From assembly GCA_030141605.1 (NCBI GenBank), contig JAQGDQ010000206.1, positions 1-64,000 on the forward strand: a stretch of DNA of 64,000 bases, written 5' to 3'. Each line of letters starts with the position of its first letter. The stretch's first letter is position 1. Position numbers and translations under genes: made by a program. This DNA is from Tubiluchus corallicola. Its lineage: Eukaryota; Priapulida; Priapulimorpha; Priapulimorphida; Tubiluchidae. Of the stretch, positions 33,209 to 46,600 are shown piece by piece. The notes under the pieces are model-generated. The model saw nothing but the letters and a program-made list of their open reading frames with translations, made no database searches and was not told the origin of the DNA.

Positions 33209-33935
33209 CAGGGTCAGATTGGGGCTCCTAGGCTGATGAGATGTGGGTCCCCTCAGACAGAGCCACCGTCAGACTCGCCCGGACCCATATTTTAGCAACA
33301 TTTACATAGCTTGTTGTTCACTTTGCAAATTCATTCAACGAATGAAAGAATTTGCAATCTTTCGTCTGCAATAGATGTATTTTTAATACGAATAATTCAG
33401 TATTTATTGCGAAACAATTTAGCGCATATTTCAACACAGCCGTAGTGCAAAAACGGATTTTTTATCAATTGTTACCAAAGCTTGAGGGGTCCTAGGCTGT
33501 AGCCTACAGGATAATGTAGCCCTGCTACCAAAGCTTGAGGGGTCCTAGGCTGTAGCCTATATTAGCCTACAGGATAATCTAGCCCTGCTACCAAAGCTTG
33601 AGGGGTCCTAGGCTGTAGCGTATATTAGCCTACAGGATAATCTAGCCCTGCTACCAAAGCTTGAGGGGTCCTAGGCTGTAGCCTACAGGATAATGTAGCC
33701 CTGCTACCAAAGCTTGAGGGGTCCTAGGCTGTAGCCTATATTAGCCTACAGGATAATCTAGCCCTGCTACCAAAGCTTGAGGGGTCCTAGGCTGTAGCCT
33801 ATAGGATAATCTAGCCCTGCTATCAAAGCTTGAGGGGTCCTAGGCTGTAGCCTATACTAGCCTACAGGATAATCTAGCCCTGCTACCGAAGCTTGAGGGG
33901 TCCTAGGCTGTAGACTATAGGATAATCTAGCCCTG
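33209..33935. mobile_element. hAT-like MITE whose core became a minisatellite
   Basis: Left end CAGGGTCAGATTGGGGCTCC and right end TCTAGCCCTG, flanked by GTTCTAAT (33201-33208) and GTTATAAT (33936-33943), matching at 7 of 8 bases. Inside, 33470-33930 carries about eight units of ACCAAAGCTTGAGGGGTCCT followed by AGGCTGTAGCCT, with variable length (about 50-63 bp). Confidence 0.7.
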
Positions 33936-33943
33936 GTTATAAT

Positions 33944-35095
33944 ACTGTGTTATTGAAATCAGTTTTATTAGTCTGTAAAAAAAATGGAAAACAGAATGTA
34001 GTGTGAACCATTTTGCTGTCAACTTTGTTGGTTAATCTCAAAGATTAAGTGATCTGCTAGGCTTACAGAGCTTCCACGAAAATTTTGCGGTACTTTATAA
34101 TTTTACTTACAGCTTTTTTTGCTTTGTTAGTATTTATATAAAGTTAGTACCTGTTGCATAATGTTTAGTATTTATCATTTGTTTGCATGTTTTTATTTCG
34201 TAATTATTTATGCTTGTTTTATCATGTAATCTTGTTTTTTATTTACTCTTTTAATGCAGATAGAATTAACATTTTACGGTTATTATGCTTGTAATATTGC
34301 TGCTAATTTACATTAACTGACTTTTGTTATCTATTGTAACGCTTTCGTTTGTGGCACAGGCCTACAGTGAATGCTCAATGATACTATTTCAAAGAAACAA
34401 AAAAATATGGAAATGATCTGACCCGAACTTTTATTCGAAGTGAACGAGTTATATTTATTGTTTGTCGATGATGTCAAAAAATTTGTTTGTTTAAAACTTT
34501 ATCGCTGTTATGTATTTTTTTGTAAATACGAGTTAAAATGCAATATTGAAATTAACAAACTAAGTCTGTGGTTATGACAAAATTTATTTATAGTAATAAT
34601 AATAATAATTACATGTAACAAAAATCACGTAAGATTTACACACTGTACTGAGACGTACATCAGCTAATTTTGGTGAGTTTTTATTTAACTGACTGTCAAT
34701 CGACAAAATGCAAAGCTTCAAAAACTACAAATATCTTCAATCCAAAACAAATAAGTTGCCAACTAACGAGTTAATAGTGATGTTTTTTATTTTCGTTCTT
34801 TGTCGAGTAATCACTATTATTGTAGTTGCATTTTGTCTCCATAAGCTCAATCTCTTGAGCAACAAAGACAAAACAATCACAGTGCTGCCATCTGTGTTCA
34901 AATTAGCAATCATAACCAAAACAATCACCGTACTGCCATCTCTGTTCAGACTAACAATCATAACAGTATCAAAAAGCACAGTATCTAACGATTCTAGTAG
35001 CTCCAGTAAATAGCAAAAATCAATATTTTCTTGAAATAATTGTGCAAAAATTTAATTCCTACAGCCAAAACAAAGCGTGTGTCCCAAAAAACTTT
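33944..35095. other. gap between genes, no gene recognised
   Basis: AT-rich. A 101-codon frame at 34708-35013 contains a tandem 50-bp duplication (ACAATCAC.GT.CTGCCATCT, twice) and no known domain. A short (AAT)n is near 34594. Confidence 0.4.
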
Positions 35096-35099
35096 CCGC

Positions 35100-35455
35100 A
35101 GAAAGTTATATTATTTAGCATTACGCTGAAATTCTTAGCAATTTAAAATATTGGCGCCACTTGGTAGAACAGTGCTGTAGCATCCCCTTCCCAGTGTGCA
35201 CCACTGACTCACCAAAAACATACTATTAATCTTATTGACAAGATACAGTGATTTAAAATTTTGCTTAGTTGGCGAAGAGTGTGCTACGAACGCTCTGATA
35301 ATTTTTTGAACTTTACACAATGTTACATAAAGTTGTTTCAAATGACTTGCCGTTAAAGTGGCTCCACCTAACGGTCATCACAGGAGTTTGAATTTACAAA
35401 TTTTATACAATGGTACTGCTAACTAACACAAGTTCTGTTCGCAACAAAATATCAC
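35100..35455 (+). repeat. dispersed repeat family D, copy 2
   Basis: Matches 48420-48780 closely: TTAATCTTATTGACAAGATA, CAGT.ATTTAAAATTTT, GTTTCAAATGACTT, CACCTAACGGTCATCAC. Matches 12300-12850 more weakly. Non-coding. Confidence 0.75.
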
Positions 35456-35850
35456 GTAAGTACACAAAATATCAAAACAAATTTTTTAATTAGTTTAATA
35501 TACAAAAGTGCCGGCAAAATGTTTATGTTTTTTTTACTTAGAAGTACAAAATCTATCCTGAAGTGTACATCCGCACAGAAACTTTGCTTACAAACATAAA
35601 AAGTCCACAGCTTTTGGAGCCATTCTGTACAGAAATGCAACGATATGCCTGTTCTACGACTCTGGGCACACTGCTCTATCTAAACATGGCCGAATTTTTT
35701 ATTTGTAAAATTTTATTTGTAAGACGTACCAGTGAAAAAAATTGGGGATTAACGGAAACAACAACATCACGACGAAACAGACCACGTCATGAGTTATCTT
35801 GCAACCGAGTGACCTTTTACAATCAAATCTTGTCATAATGCCCCCCTCTG

Positions 35851-36044
35851 CAGTGCCAACCTCGCTTAACGACCTGTCGAATCGCGTTATAATGTCCCCC
35901 TGATTAATGCAAACTTGTATTAATGCTCAATTCTATATTTGCACAGACATGCATGTATTAATGTACCTCGTTATAACCGCAATCTAGCATAATACCAACT
36001 TTTTTCAGCCGTCTCAAAGCAGGCCATATATCGAGGTTTGACTG
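35851..36044. mobile_element. short pogo-like MITE remnant
   Basis: Ends CAGTGCCAACCTCGCTTAAC and, inverted, ATCGAGGTTTGACTG. About 194 bp. Words such as CCTCGTTATAACCGC inside link it to the larger element at 36826-37387. Confidence 0.55.
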
Positions 36045-36825
36045 ATGCATTATAAATATTTATCGCTGGCAAAGTTTGATAACAAACGTCTATATCAGCT
36101 CATAATTACGACAAACAGAGGCTTCCATTATGGTCATTATTAGTGCTTAAATTACAGTAGCTGTATAGTATTCAAATCCTAATCCAGAATGCGACGACAC
36201 TATACAACAAAATGGCAACCTTTTCGCTAAACGTACAAAAATACATTCGTTCTTATCTTATAATATACAATATCTAACAATATAAATTCAAACTGGGGGC
36301 ATATGCAAACATACAAGAGAAGAAGCTTTAAATCATCATTTTATACAGTTTTTCCTACATACAAATGTACAAATAGAATTTTAAACATATCAACAAAAAA
36401 GAATATAAAAACTGATATCTAATATAATATAATGAAACCTAAATATTACAGACAGGCTACAAAATGATTTCAGCGTATTTTATCGGTCTCGTTTTGGCAT
36501 TTTATTTCGACATTTTCTACAGTTACATAAAAATCAAGTTTAAACACACCGCTACAATTTAAACAAAATCATTTCCTGTCTTATCTTTCCATACCCAAGT
36601 ACGAGTAAAAGTTAACGTATATAAACAGTAGTAGTACTCGAAAATTAACCACACAATACGACGAGCTAAGCACAAGCTACAACATTATAGTGATTTCATT
36701 CAATTAGCTAACACTAGAGGCTATTCCTAACTTGCAAATCTAAATTACTTGCTCGATATTCGTAACATAAATTGTGATTAACTCATAAATTTAAGATCAC
36801 AGACAAGGAACATGACTTCATTATA

Positions 36826-37387
36826 CAGTCAAACCTCGTTATAACCCCCTCTCCCTCCCCTCCGCCCCTGAAATGCCAACCTCGCTTATTAATGTCCAAG
36901 TTTTTGACAAAACAAAATGCACCTATCTGCATGGATAGTCACACAGTCAGTCAATCAGTCAGTCAGTCAGTCAATCAGTTAGTCAGTCAGTCAGTCAATC
37001 AGTCAGTCAATCAGTCTGTCAGTCAATCAATCAGTCAGTCAATCAGTCTGTCAGTCAATCAGTTAGTCAGTCAATCAATCAGTCTGTCAGTCAATCAGTT
37101 AGTCAGTCAGTCAATCAGTCAGTCAATCGATCAAGGCAATCATCAGTTTATTTCATACATGAAACTGCACATAGAAAATAAAAGACTATCATCTTAAATA
37201 GATAAAAATGTTTCTCCACAGTACTGGTCATGTGATGCTGACATGATATAAACATAAACTTGCTTTTTAACTTTTGTCACCCAAAATGGTTGTGGTCATC
37301 GATTAATGCACCTTGTTATAATGCCAAACTCCCTTAACATCATCTGTTTTTCTACCCCAAAGTAGGCGGTACAAGGAGGTTTGACTG
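36826..37387. mobile_element. pogo-like MITE with expanded tetranucleotide core
   Basis: Ends CAGTCAAACCTCGTTATAAC and, inverted, AAGGAGGTTTGACTG. TA lies on the left and CA on the right. The core at 36942-37130 is a (CAGT/CAAT)n tract, which makes a chance serine/glutamine/valine frame. Confidence 0.7.
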
Positions 37388-37613
37388 CATATGCCTTAGA
37401 TGAGAGAAGCTACATGCTTTTAACAATACAACGTTTTTAAGCTAAATATTAAAAACATCCAAAAAACAATAACATGTTTCAACATGCGTCTCCGATTATC
37501 GCATAACATTTATTACAAGTCTTATAACGGCACCACTTTTTCCATGAGAAATTATTAAAGTTTAGGCAACAGTTTACAATTCGCACACACAAGAAATTAG
37601 TCCGTGAAGCGAA

Positions 37614-37665
37614 TTAGGATTAGGGTTAGGGTTTGGATTAGGGTCAGGGTTAGGCTTAGGATTTA
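37614..37665 (+). repeat. telomere-like TTAGGG variants
   Basis: ATTAGGATTAGGGTTAGGG followed by TTTGGATTAGGGTCAGGGTT and AGGCTTAGG. About eight degenerate TTAGGG-type words in an interstitial position. Confidence 0.85.
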
Positions 37666-38550
37666 AATTGTGTGGAGACTTGGAAGTTCCTTCCATAACT
37701 TACACACGTGACATACTTATAACAAAACTAATAACATATTATGAGGAACAATTACGATAACGCAATGGACAAACATCTATTTCGTCAAACACTCGTTTCA
37801 CTGCACTTTCTCACATACACGCCACGAATCAAACGCCATCTTTACTTTAGCAAACACCCTTGTTTTACACTTGAACTGTTGCACAGTGGAAAAATGACCA
37901 AATGTTGCAAACTTAATTCATTCCTCATCGGCAGGAGGAATGCACGAAAACCAGTCTGTGCTCGCATAATGTCGACCATACAGGGTGTCTCAAAAGTCAC
38001 CACACACTTTGATTTCCGTTTTTCTTTTTATACTATTTAATTTACTGGAACCCTGTTGCTATGGCGATGACAGTAATGTTAGAAAAGAGGTCCAAAATTG
38101 GCCTTGCATGAAGCCCTTCGACCATCAACTGAAGTTGGCATAAATTCACAGCACTATATGAATCACGCTATTTTCTCACTATTAATAATGTAGTTCTTCA
38201 ACGAGACGCAGCCCTTGCTCACTGCTTATGTGACTTTTTAATGCAGAATATTTGATCTGCCTATGACTTGCTCTGTGAATCTCTTGAGTGAAAATAGCAA
38301 AGCTTACAACCGCAGTAGTTCTTTTCTGATTTGCGTCTAATTTTATTAAAAGAACTTCCAAAGGTTTTAGTTCATCTATACAAATTTTATAACATAAAAC
38401 CATTGTTTGTTAAAAAATGTAGAAAATGTAGTGTATAGTGACTTCTGAAAGAGTTCAGTAATTGTTAAACTATGGCTTTACTTGTCATCTGACTAAAATC
38501 TTTCAGTTTGTGTTTGCAGTTACTACGTCATTAAAAAAAATTGTTTTTGT
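37666..38550. other. gap between genes with one mariner-like end
   Basis: ATACAGGGTGTCTCAAAAGT at 37978 looks like a mariner-class terminus, with no partner found. No supportable gene; the 99-codon frame at 37741-38040 runs through it. Confidence 0.4.
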
Positions 38551-38553
38551 TAC

Positions 38554-39052
38554 GGCACGTTCAGAATACCGAGTTTTCTCGCCAAACTTGCTGTGAGCTA
38601 CTCTCCGACATTAAGTGCGAGTTGACATTCCGCTGCTCACTGCGAGAAGTGTCGAGAGTAACTCGCCGAGATGTTCACACTAGACAGTAACTCAACTCCT
38701 GCAGCAACTGTCGAACAGTATACAATAACTTGCCGACAGTAACTCGCACAGCCGTTCACACTAGACAGTAACTCAACTCCTGCAGCAACTGTCGAACAGT
38801 ATACAATAACTTGCTGACAGTAACTAGCACAGCCGTTCACACTAGACAGTAACTCACCTCCTGCAGCAACTGTTGAACAGTATACAATAACTTGCCAACA
38901 GTAACTCGCACAGCCGTTCACACTAGACAGTAACTCAACTCCTGCAGCAATTGTCGAACAGTATACAATAACTTGCCGACAGTAACACGCACAGCCGTTC
39001 ACACTTGCGAGTTTGCTGCTTCAAAGAGAAAACTCACTAGTCTGAACACGCC
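38554..39052. mobile_element. inverted-repeat element with 81-bp minisatellite core
   Basis: The left edge (GGCACGTTCAGAATACCGAG, TTTTCTC) is matched in reverse by GAGAAAACTC...CTGAACACGCC at the right. Between them, 38670-39005 holds four 81-bp units (GCCGTTCACACTAGACAGTA and so on, starting at 38751, 38832, 38913 and 38994). The 27-codon periodic frame on the minus strand is an artefact. Confidence 0.7.
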
Positions 39053-39154
39053 TTTAGTTTCAATAATGATTTGAGTAATATTCGTGTGTTTCCAAACATT
39101 GACCTATTAATAATGACAGCTATTAAGTTTGGCTCAGTAAACTTCACTCTACAC

Positions 39155-39655
39155 CAGGGGTGTGCAAATTGCGGCCCGCGGGCCACTTGCGGCCCGCCGA
39201 GAGAATTTGTGCGGCCCGCGAAATGATTTGTCAACCTAATGAAAGTGCGGCCCGGGCGTTTAATTGAGTGTATCCAGCTGAAGTTCGTGCCACGATCCCA
39301 AAGATAGTGTAGGTAGTTTTTTCTACTAGATCCGATGCCATTAACCCTTACAAGACGGCTGTAGCTTAATGTCACTGTACTACACAGACTGTGTGATGCA
39401 CATTACTAATATGCATTGTAATGAAATTACCACTATCTGTCCTGAAAGTAGAAATATATGGTTTGTAATATAAATTTTAATAACTTCTAAAATAGTTTCT
39501 TGAGTGTAGTAGTGATGATGTACGCAGGTCGGATGCAAAAAAAATCGTTATTAGGCCTTTCTGTGCTTGGCTCCTTGATCAAACTGCCTGTGGCCCGCAG
39601 AAATTTCGGGAAAGTTTAATGTGGCCCGGCTAGTCAGATAATTTGCACACCCCTG
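39155..39655 (-). mobile_element. hAT-type MITE, copy 2 (best preserved)
   Basis: Perfect 8-bp duplications CTCTACAC at 39147-39154 and 39656-39663. Ends CAGGGGTGTGCAAATT and AATTTGCACACCCCTG are perfect 16-bp inverted repeats. Orientation is opposite to the copies at 9714 and 54692. 501 bp, no transposase. Confidence 0.96.
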
Positions 39656-39663
39656 CTCTACAC

Positions 39664-40428
39664 ACTACTGCACTGTCCATAAGAGTAAAGCAAGGGTGCA
39701 ACTAAACCAGTCAAAAACGTTACATACTATCACAGCAAAAACGCACGACCAATTCAACTCATGGAAAATACGGCTTACTCACTCGAAATACCTGAAAATT
39801 ACAACTTGGTAGTGCATACGTCAACACATTTACTTTAAACACAAGCTCATGCAAGACGTAATTTGACAAACTAAGTTTAAAGCAGACAGTTTGACAACTG
39901 ACACATGAAATCCCCTTGTGTGAGAGAAAACATATTCAAATTAGCAATGGTTATAGATCTAGATAAACTAAATAAACCAAATATCACGTTTGATTCAAAC
40001 CTAGCTGTATTACTGATACAATAACACCCAGAAGTATACTGAAATAGTCAGATGGCTACAAGGAACTATTTATTAATAGATAAACTGGATATTTCGACTG
40101 TCTAAAGGTAATCATTCTCATCAGATGTACAAATTGATCTACACAATTCACATCTAAACTTGTAATTCTTTTGAAAATAAGTTAGGAAGTTGAAATATCG
40201 TGTTTATCTGTAATGATCATCAATTTTAATTATTTCGCGCTTAATTATTACACATTAAACATACAGACGTAGTCGTATCCTCGTGTTTATATTATACTGC
40301 CCTCTTTTTATGCCAATTTCTATTTTTTATTACTCGATTAACGACAAAAACTAGCAGAACATTACCTTGCAATTGAACTACGACAAAACAGGAAACTACA
40401 AAGCCTCAAACGCAAAACTGAACAACGT
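39664..40428. other. downstream flank of the RNF13-like gene
   Basis: No gene recognised. Near 40082-40130, AAACTGGATATTTCGACTGT...CATTCTCATCAG resembles terminal sequence of retroelements but is too short to classify. Confidence 0.4.
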
Positions 40429-40434
40429 TTTATT
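40429..40434 (-). terminator. polyadenylation signal AATAAA for the RNF13-like gene
   Basis: The minus strand reads GATGAAATAAAACG about 95 nt after the TGA stop at 40529-40531. It is the first AATAAA downstream, and spacing and strand fit. Confidence 0.6.
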
Positions 40435-40528
40435 TCATCGTTTTATACAAAATTTACGCGTAAATAGACACCGACATTGATTTCTGCGAATACGTTTATA
40501 CAAACCCTCTGGTGCAGTAGCTCGTTCA

Positions 40529-40672
40529 TCATACATTCTGCGGGCTACTGTGATTACTGCTGCTTTCCGCCGTTTCCGTGTTGTTTATGGGAGGAGGGTA
40601 AACATTGACCGTTACCACTTGTTCGGTGCTCTGGCCAATTGAGTCGTCGGTACTTGTAGAAGCGTCGCTCGT
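40529..40672 (-). CDS. RNF13: RNF13-like terminal coding exon
   Basis: Acceptor TTGGTTTCAG. Reads TSDASTSTDDSIGQSTEQVV, TVNVYPPPINNTETAESSSN, HSSPQNV, TGA. Ser/Thr-rich tail of low conservation, joined in phase 0 to the exon ending in ...ALSM. Confidence 0.85.
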   Translation of the reverse strand, partial: TSDASTSTDDSIGQSTEQVVTVNVYPPPINNTETAESSSNHSSPQNV

Positions 40673-43600
40673 CTGAAACCAATAGTTACACTTGTTAACT
40701 GTACTTAACCTAGCCACTACTAGGGGGGGGGGCAAGCCAGCCCAACTCAGTGCCGGTCCCAAGCCTGGATAAATAAGGAGGGTTAGGGTCAGGAAGGGCA
40801 TCCGCCTGTAAAAACTGAGTCAAAACCTTCTATGAATGAGTCGGTGAGACTTAAAGGTAACGTCCACAAAGATAGTGGTCAGACCCGCTCTAATCTATGG
40901 GCTGGAAGCAGCTTCTCTAAAGAAGACCGAAGAGAAGAAAATGGGTGTGGTGGAGATGAGCATGTTGAGATGAATGGTGGGAATAACAAGAAGAGATAAA
41001 ATTAGAAATAATAATATCAGAGGAATAGTAAAAGTAGTGGAAGCCTCGCAAGATTGCGATGGTATGGACACCTGAAAAGAAGAGTCGGTGAAGATCATGT
41101 GGGAAGGGAAGACATAAATGAAGAGATGGTCAACAACAGGAATGCGTGGAGAAGACTCATTCACAACGGCGACCCCGCATAGGGAAAAGCTGGGAAAAAG
41201 AAGAAGACATTTGTTAACTGTACTTGATGCTGGTAGGTTTTTAAGTTGTAAATTTTCAACTCCCTCTATGCTGGATTATTAATTTTCAATGCTAATTCAT
41301 ATTAACAGGGATGAGAATGACAAATTGCAAAAAACTCTGAAACAGGCCGGGGGTTTTGGGGCCGCCTAGACCCCCAATGGGGTTGGGGGGCAAAGCCCCC
41401 CTAGGGGTTCAAAGCCCACTTGCAACCAGCAACAAATTGCAATTTTGTGACTTAAAATATCAATTACCTTGTTTCATGCATAATTTAAAATACCCAACTA
41501 TCAAGGATATATGATACCTAATTGTCTCAAAAACGCCCAAGTACTGGCCGCTCCTATGCAAAAGTATATAAAAACCGTCTGCAATTGACTCAAATAACTC
41601 CTCACAATTGATTCTCTATTTTTATACATAGAGATATACACGTTGTTACACTGATGTATGTGATGTATACAAAGTGGCGGGCCGCCAACTAGCGGTCAGC
41701 TTGCGAAATAATGTACTGGGTCCGTAAAAATTTACTCAACGAATTTACGCGTTTTACAAAAATGGCACTACTGGTCTTCCAAAAACTCGGAATTCCGCGT
41801 ATCTGCGGAAACTTCTCATCGCCGTATTAAAGGAGAACTGAACTCAGGGTTAAATGGTTAAATCATAGCTGACAGTGATCTATTGTATAAAATAATGAAA
41901 AGTAAAACATTGTTTTTTCAATAATGACTAGTATTGCCATTCATTAGTTAGAAGGCAACAGCAAATGCATTTCGAAAACGCGTTACGCAAAAAAGTAGAC
42001 AATGTAACTTTCAGTTCAGTTATAACGCGGCACACTGGCATCGCTAATAAACGGAAATTTTGCAGTCCGTTGCGGGTTGTCATCATCATCATCATACGCC
42101 CGTCACGTCTATTGTATACATTGGGCAGGCAGAATTCTAAAATAAAAGAAATCTGCCTTCAAACAGGTAAACGCAGCAGTAATCCAGCAAAAAAACTAGA
42201 CACTGCTACGCCAGTGGCTTGTCAGCACCACTTCCGTTTTCCCACGCAAATTGCTTGTTGATTGTTGGTGAAACGTGTTTAGTCACTTGTTCTGCATTCT
42301 TATAAAATGACTGCGTATTATGGATTAGTAATATGGACTTTTGTATAAATCGGCTTCTAAATACAAGTATGTTCTTATTTGTGTGGGTGTGCGCGTGCGT
42401 GCATGCAGGTGTGCACAGATGTGTGTGCATGTGTATAAATAAAACTAATATTCAATATTAGTGTTTAATAACAAATGGCTATTTGTTTATTTACAAGATT
42501 ATGTTTTAGTAACACACCACAAGAGGTTATAGTCAAATGTGTAAAAGCCAATGCGACCCTGTTAAAAAGCAACTACGTAGTGAAAGGGTTGAGCAGCATT
42601 GATTTTTGCTTCAGGGACATATCTCACTTGTTTTACGTTACTTTTTACGGAAGTCTTGGTTTCGTTTAACGACGTTGCGGGTTGCTTCCTTAGCGTAAAC
42701 ATTAGCAATATGCAGCACTCTTCGGTCATTAAAGTTTCTGTAATAGCAATATAGGGAGCGCATTTTTCTGTATTTTGTTAGGATTATTCGATGATTTTTC
42801 ATTGCGAAGAGTGTTGCATATTGCTAATGATTACAAAGAGGGAGCAACCTAGAATGAGCTGCCTATCAACTCACCATGCTAAGAGCATCGACAGCTCCAC
42901 CTACTGGCACTGCAGTGAAGTAATTGTTCTCCAACTGTGGCGCTGGGGGCGCTCTGTGTCCAATAAACTCCGGTGGCCCAGCAGTATCTGTACTAGCCAA
43001 CGTGTCGGCCGATTCTGTTGACATGGAGGACTGATAAGATGAGATTGGGTGGTCAACCGGACGCCCTAAATAATGCAAATAACGGCTGTGAATTATCTTA
43101 CAATTTAAGTAGAAATAAGAACTAAAGTATGAACAATAAAAGATTATTAAATCATATCAAACCATTAGTGATTTGGTATTAGAAAAATCTTACACTTAAC
43201 ATAGGACTCTATGTACACGTAATGCCTAATCCACGATAAGAAATGCGTGTATGCAACAGTTTGTATTGAAAAATGTGGAACTGTTTCCATGTTTACATAA
43301 TGTAGAAGCGTACAGCGCTACCACCACCGCCCCCCACCCCCCGCTTTCCCCTAGTTGTTATTGCATGCTTTGTTTCGCTAAGTCACTGCACGCCACCGCA
43401 GACGACAAAGTGGGAAATACTTATCTCTTGCCCGTTCTAAATCCGGAAGATTCCCGCGAGTCACACACCGCATGCAAAATGAGAGAAAGAAATGCAAGTT
43501 ACTCGAAAATCAATAATGTAACAACTAAAACAAAAAAGTTCCAAACATTAAGAGAGTGCAACAGAAGATGAAAAAAGTGAAAGAGAAGCTTGGTTTCGGG

Positions 43601-46600
43601 ATGTGGAAAATGATCATTAAGAACAGAGGCAAAGAGATATTCGAAAAGGCCAAGTGTTGCTCTTTCTACATGCCCATACATGGTAACAGCATGACTCCAT
43701 GTGTGTATAATGTATGGTGTGTGATCCATAATGCAAATAGAACAGTTTATATTTAAACATGTATAAGAGTTTCCATGTAGCTGTAATCCGTAATGGGTGA
43801 TCCGTATTCACTCGAAAGTGATCGCTATCATTCGAATATGCAACACGCAGCAATACGCGGACGGGAACGGCCACTGCGCCTAGGTGATTTGACGAGCTTT
43901 CAAATTTCCAGTGACGATTTTCACTGATTAGCTTCCTGGTCAGGTGAATTTTGGTCACTTCAGAACTTACACAAAATACTATTTCTTTCAGCATGTAATT
44001 ATAAGTTCGGTATCTAATCGCAGTTCCCTGGCCTCCTTCCCTAAGTGACACATATCATGTTGGTCTCTTCTCTCCCCTGCAAAATATTATGCCTGTGCTT
44101 TTTTTGATTTTGTCGTATATTAGTCTGCCGCAGTGTAATTTCGACATAAGCATGGTTCCAAAAAAATATTACTTCCAAATTTCCATGAACAAGCAACCAC
44201 AAATAGCGGAGCATTATGTACGCACTTTCGTTACGCGAATTATAAGTTTATGCTTCATTTATGCTAGAAAATGTTTACCACCATCTACAAAATAAGCCAA
44301 CAAGTTTTCAATTGCTAATAGCATATTCATATTCATATTCATATTCATATCATATTCATTAATGGTCTGGCTTTTCAGTTGCGCCCGAATTGTACTGCAT
44401 GTCTAAGATGAAAAAAAAATGGCGGAAAGAGCACCGTGAGTTTTGTTAATATGCATAGCGTTCACGGACACACGGAAACAATCAATGTTACGCATTACGC
44501 ACATATGGAGCCTTTTCAAAAAGCAAAATTTTACACTGTTAATAGTAAACTTAAATATGTTTGTTGGTTGGCATCCTTCTGTCTCGGAAGACAATGGAGT
44601 GTGCGCCAAGAGAGTCGGTTATTGATCACATTGATGAAGCTGCAGCGTCGAATGTGGCTGAGCAGTGCGATCCCTGAATGTCTCCTGGGCGCATGCCTGG
44701 GAAAGGTGTATGGAGATCTTGAGTTGCCCAGACAACAGGAACCCCTCTCTTCCTCCCTGGTGTGGTCCAAAGGAAAGCGGAGCGATACGTTTGGCACCAG
44801 GTCGGCTGCAGGAACTGCCGGAGTCAGTGAGCTTGCTGCACTGGTCCGCCTTCGGGGCTCCGCTCCTGATTTGGAAGGTTTACTCCTCTACACATGGCCG
44901 TTGGGTCACTTGACCTCCTCCGCCCTCTAGCCGTTGGCTGCTTGTGCAGCTCTTCCTCCCAGTGTTGAGATACAGTGTGGGCATCCCGCAGGCTTACAGT
45001 ACCTGGTATTCCTAGGCGGTCACCCATCCAAGTACTAACCAGGCTCTACGTTGCTTAACTTCAGTGATCAGACGAGAACCGGTGTTGTCAACGTGATTTT
45101 TAAATATATTGGTTAACTAGTTATAATACAAATTGTTAGAGTATAAAACTGTCACAATCTAGTACGTTCTAGTAATTATTACGCAAAGGTTCCGAGTTCA
45201 TATCCTAGCTCTGCCAATCATTAAGTACAAACTACCTGGTATTATTTGACACAATGATTTGTTCTACTCGAAGAAAACACAAGCATAAACAAAAATTACA
45301 GCGGTAGAGAGACAATCTTACTGTCAGCACTAATAACCAGTCAGCTTACCTGAGGTATAAAAAGTAGAGGATCCAATGGCACGAGCGTTTTGTAGCAAGG
45401 GCGTGGTCTCGCCCTCGCCCTCCCCTCCGCTGTCGCTGTCAGAATTGTCGGACTCCTCACCTGGAATTACCTGTCGTTTGCACACCGGGCACGTTTTCTT
45501 GTTATTGGTCAGCCACGGGTCAATGCACTTCACGTGATATGCTATAAGAATCAGCAATTAAAATTAAAATTATATTTTCAAGCAAAACTAGAAAGCAACA
45601 ATGAATTCAGATCCAAATCTGCAAGCATAATGCCGTGATTGTGTATATATGTGGTTATACCTGGTCGAGTGCGGTTAACTCACGTCAATACTTGCAGACT
45701 GCTATGCTCAAGCTTGCATGACACTCGCGACTAAGTTGAAATTTCGCCCAAAAAACACGCACAAACGAGTAATCATATGTTTAGTAATATTTAAGAAAAT
45801 TTCTTTGTTATCTAAACTTTGTAACAGTCGAAAAATCATACTACTACAAACAATTAAAACGATTTTATTACACAACATCCATAAAGGTTTAAAAGCAAAC
45901 GACGTACCGTGCGTGCACGGCAATATTCGCAGCTTTTCACCGTCGTCGTACTCGTCCAAACATATGGCACACATGTCATACTCGTCGCCCTTTTTAAATT
46001 TCTTTGTGGGGATCCGTTTCAAGTGTTGCACCGACAGGCGGGAGCGACGCTTGCGACGGTGATCACGCACGCACTTCGCCACCTGCAAATTAAATACGAA
46101 CCCGTAATATCAAGAACAACAGAAATATAAATGTAACAAACGTATTCAAAAACTGAAAGCAGTAAAAGATCTTCATATTAGATGTAATTTTTTACGAGTT
46201 CAAAATAATTTTTACTTATTAGTGGTGTCTATGTGAGTACAGTGTTCCCCCACTTATCGCGGGTGTTCCGTTCCAGGCCCACCCACGATAAGTGAATTTC
46301 CACGAAGTAGGGACACTATTCAGTCTCTAACGAAAATTTCACAAATAGCGTACACAAAACCGCAGATGAAAACTACGCACATGCGACAATCGGATGCTAA
46401 CGTGAAATGGAAGAGCTGAGAGGGGGGTAGCTGCGCACAGCGAAAGAAAGCAAATTACAATCTCACGTCGGCAAGTAGCATCTCAAGCGGGCGCAACTAC
46501 ATTTCGTTTTTCGTGTGTTTTCATCCGCCGAATAAATACACTATTTACTGTAAATGGTAATTTTTTATGATTTATAATATTCTTTCAATGTTAGAATTAA

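Noticed and set aside
36892-37197. Ser/Gln/Val repeat protein
   Set aside because: Encoded by a CAGT/CAAT microsatellite inside a MITE.
40895-41164. Minus-strand 89-codon frame
   Set aside because: Shadow of the LINE reverse-transcriptase remnant read on the plus strand.
44436-44930. 164-codon frame
   Set aside because: Runs through the body of the 5S-derived element; the other copy at 7819-8073 does not preserve the same protein.
45180-45225. Possible tRNA 3' half (GAGTTCATATCC...CTCTGCCA)
   Set aside because: No complete cloverleaf, and it sits next to the 5S-derived element; probably repeat-derived.
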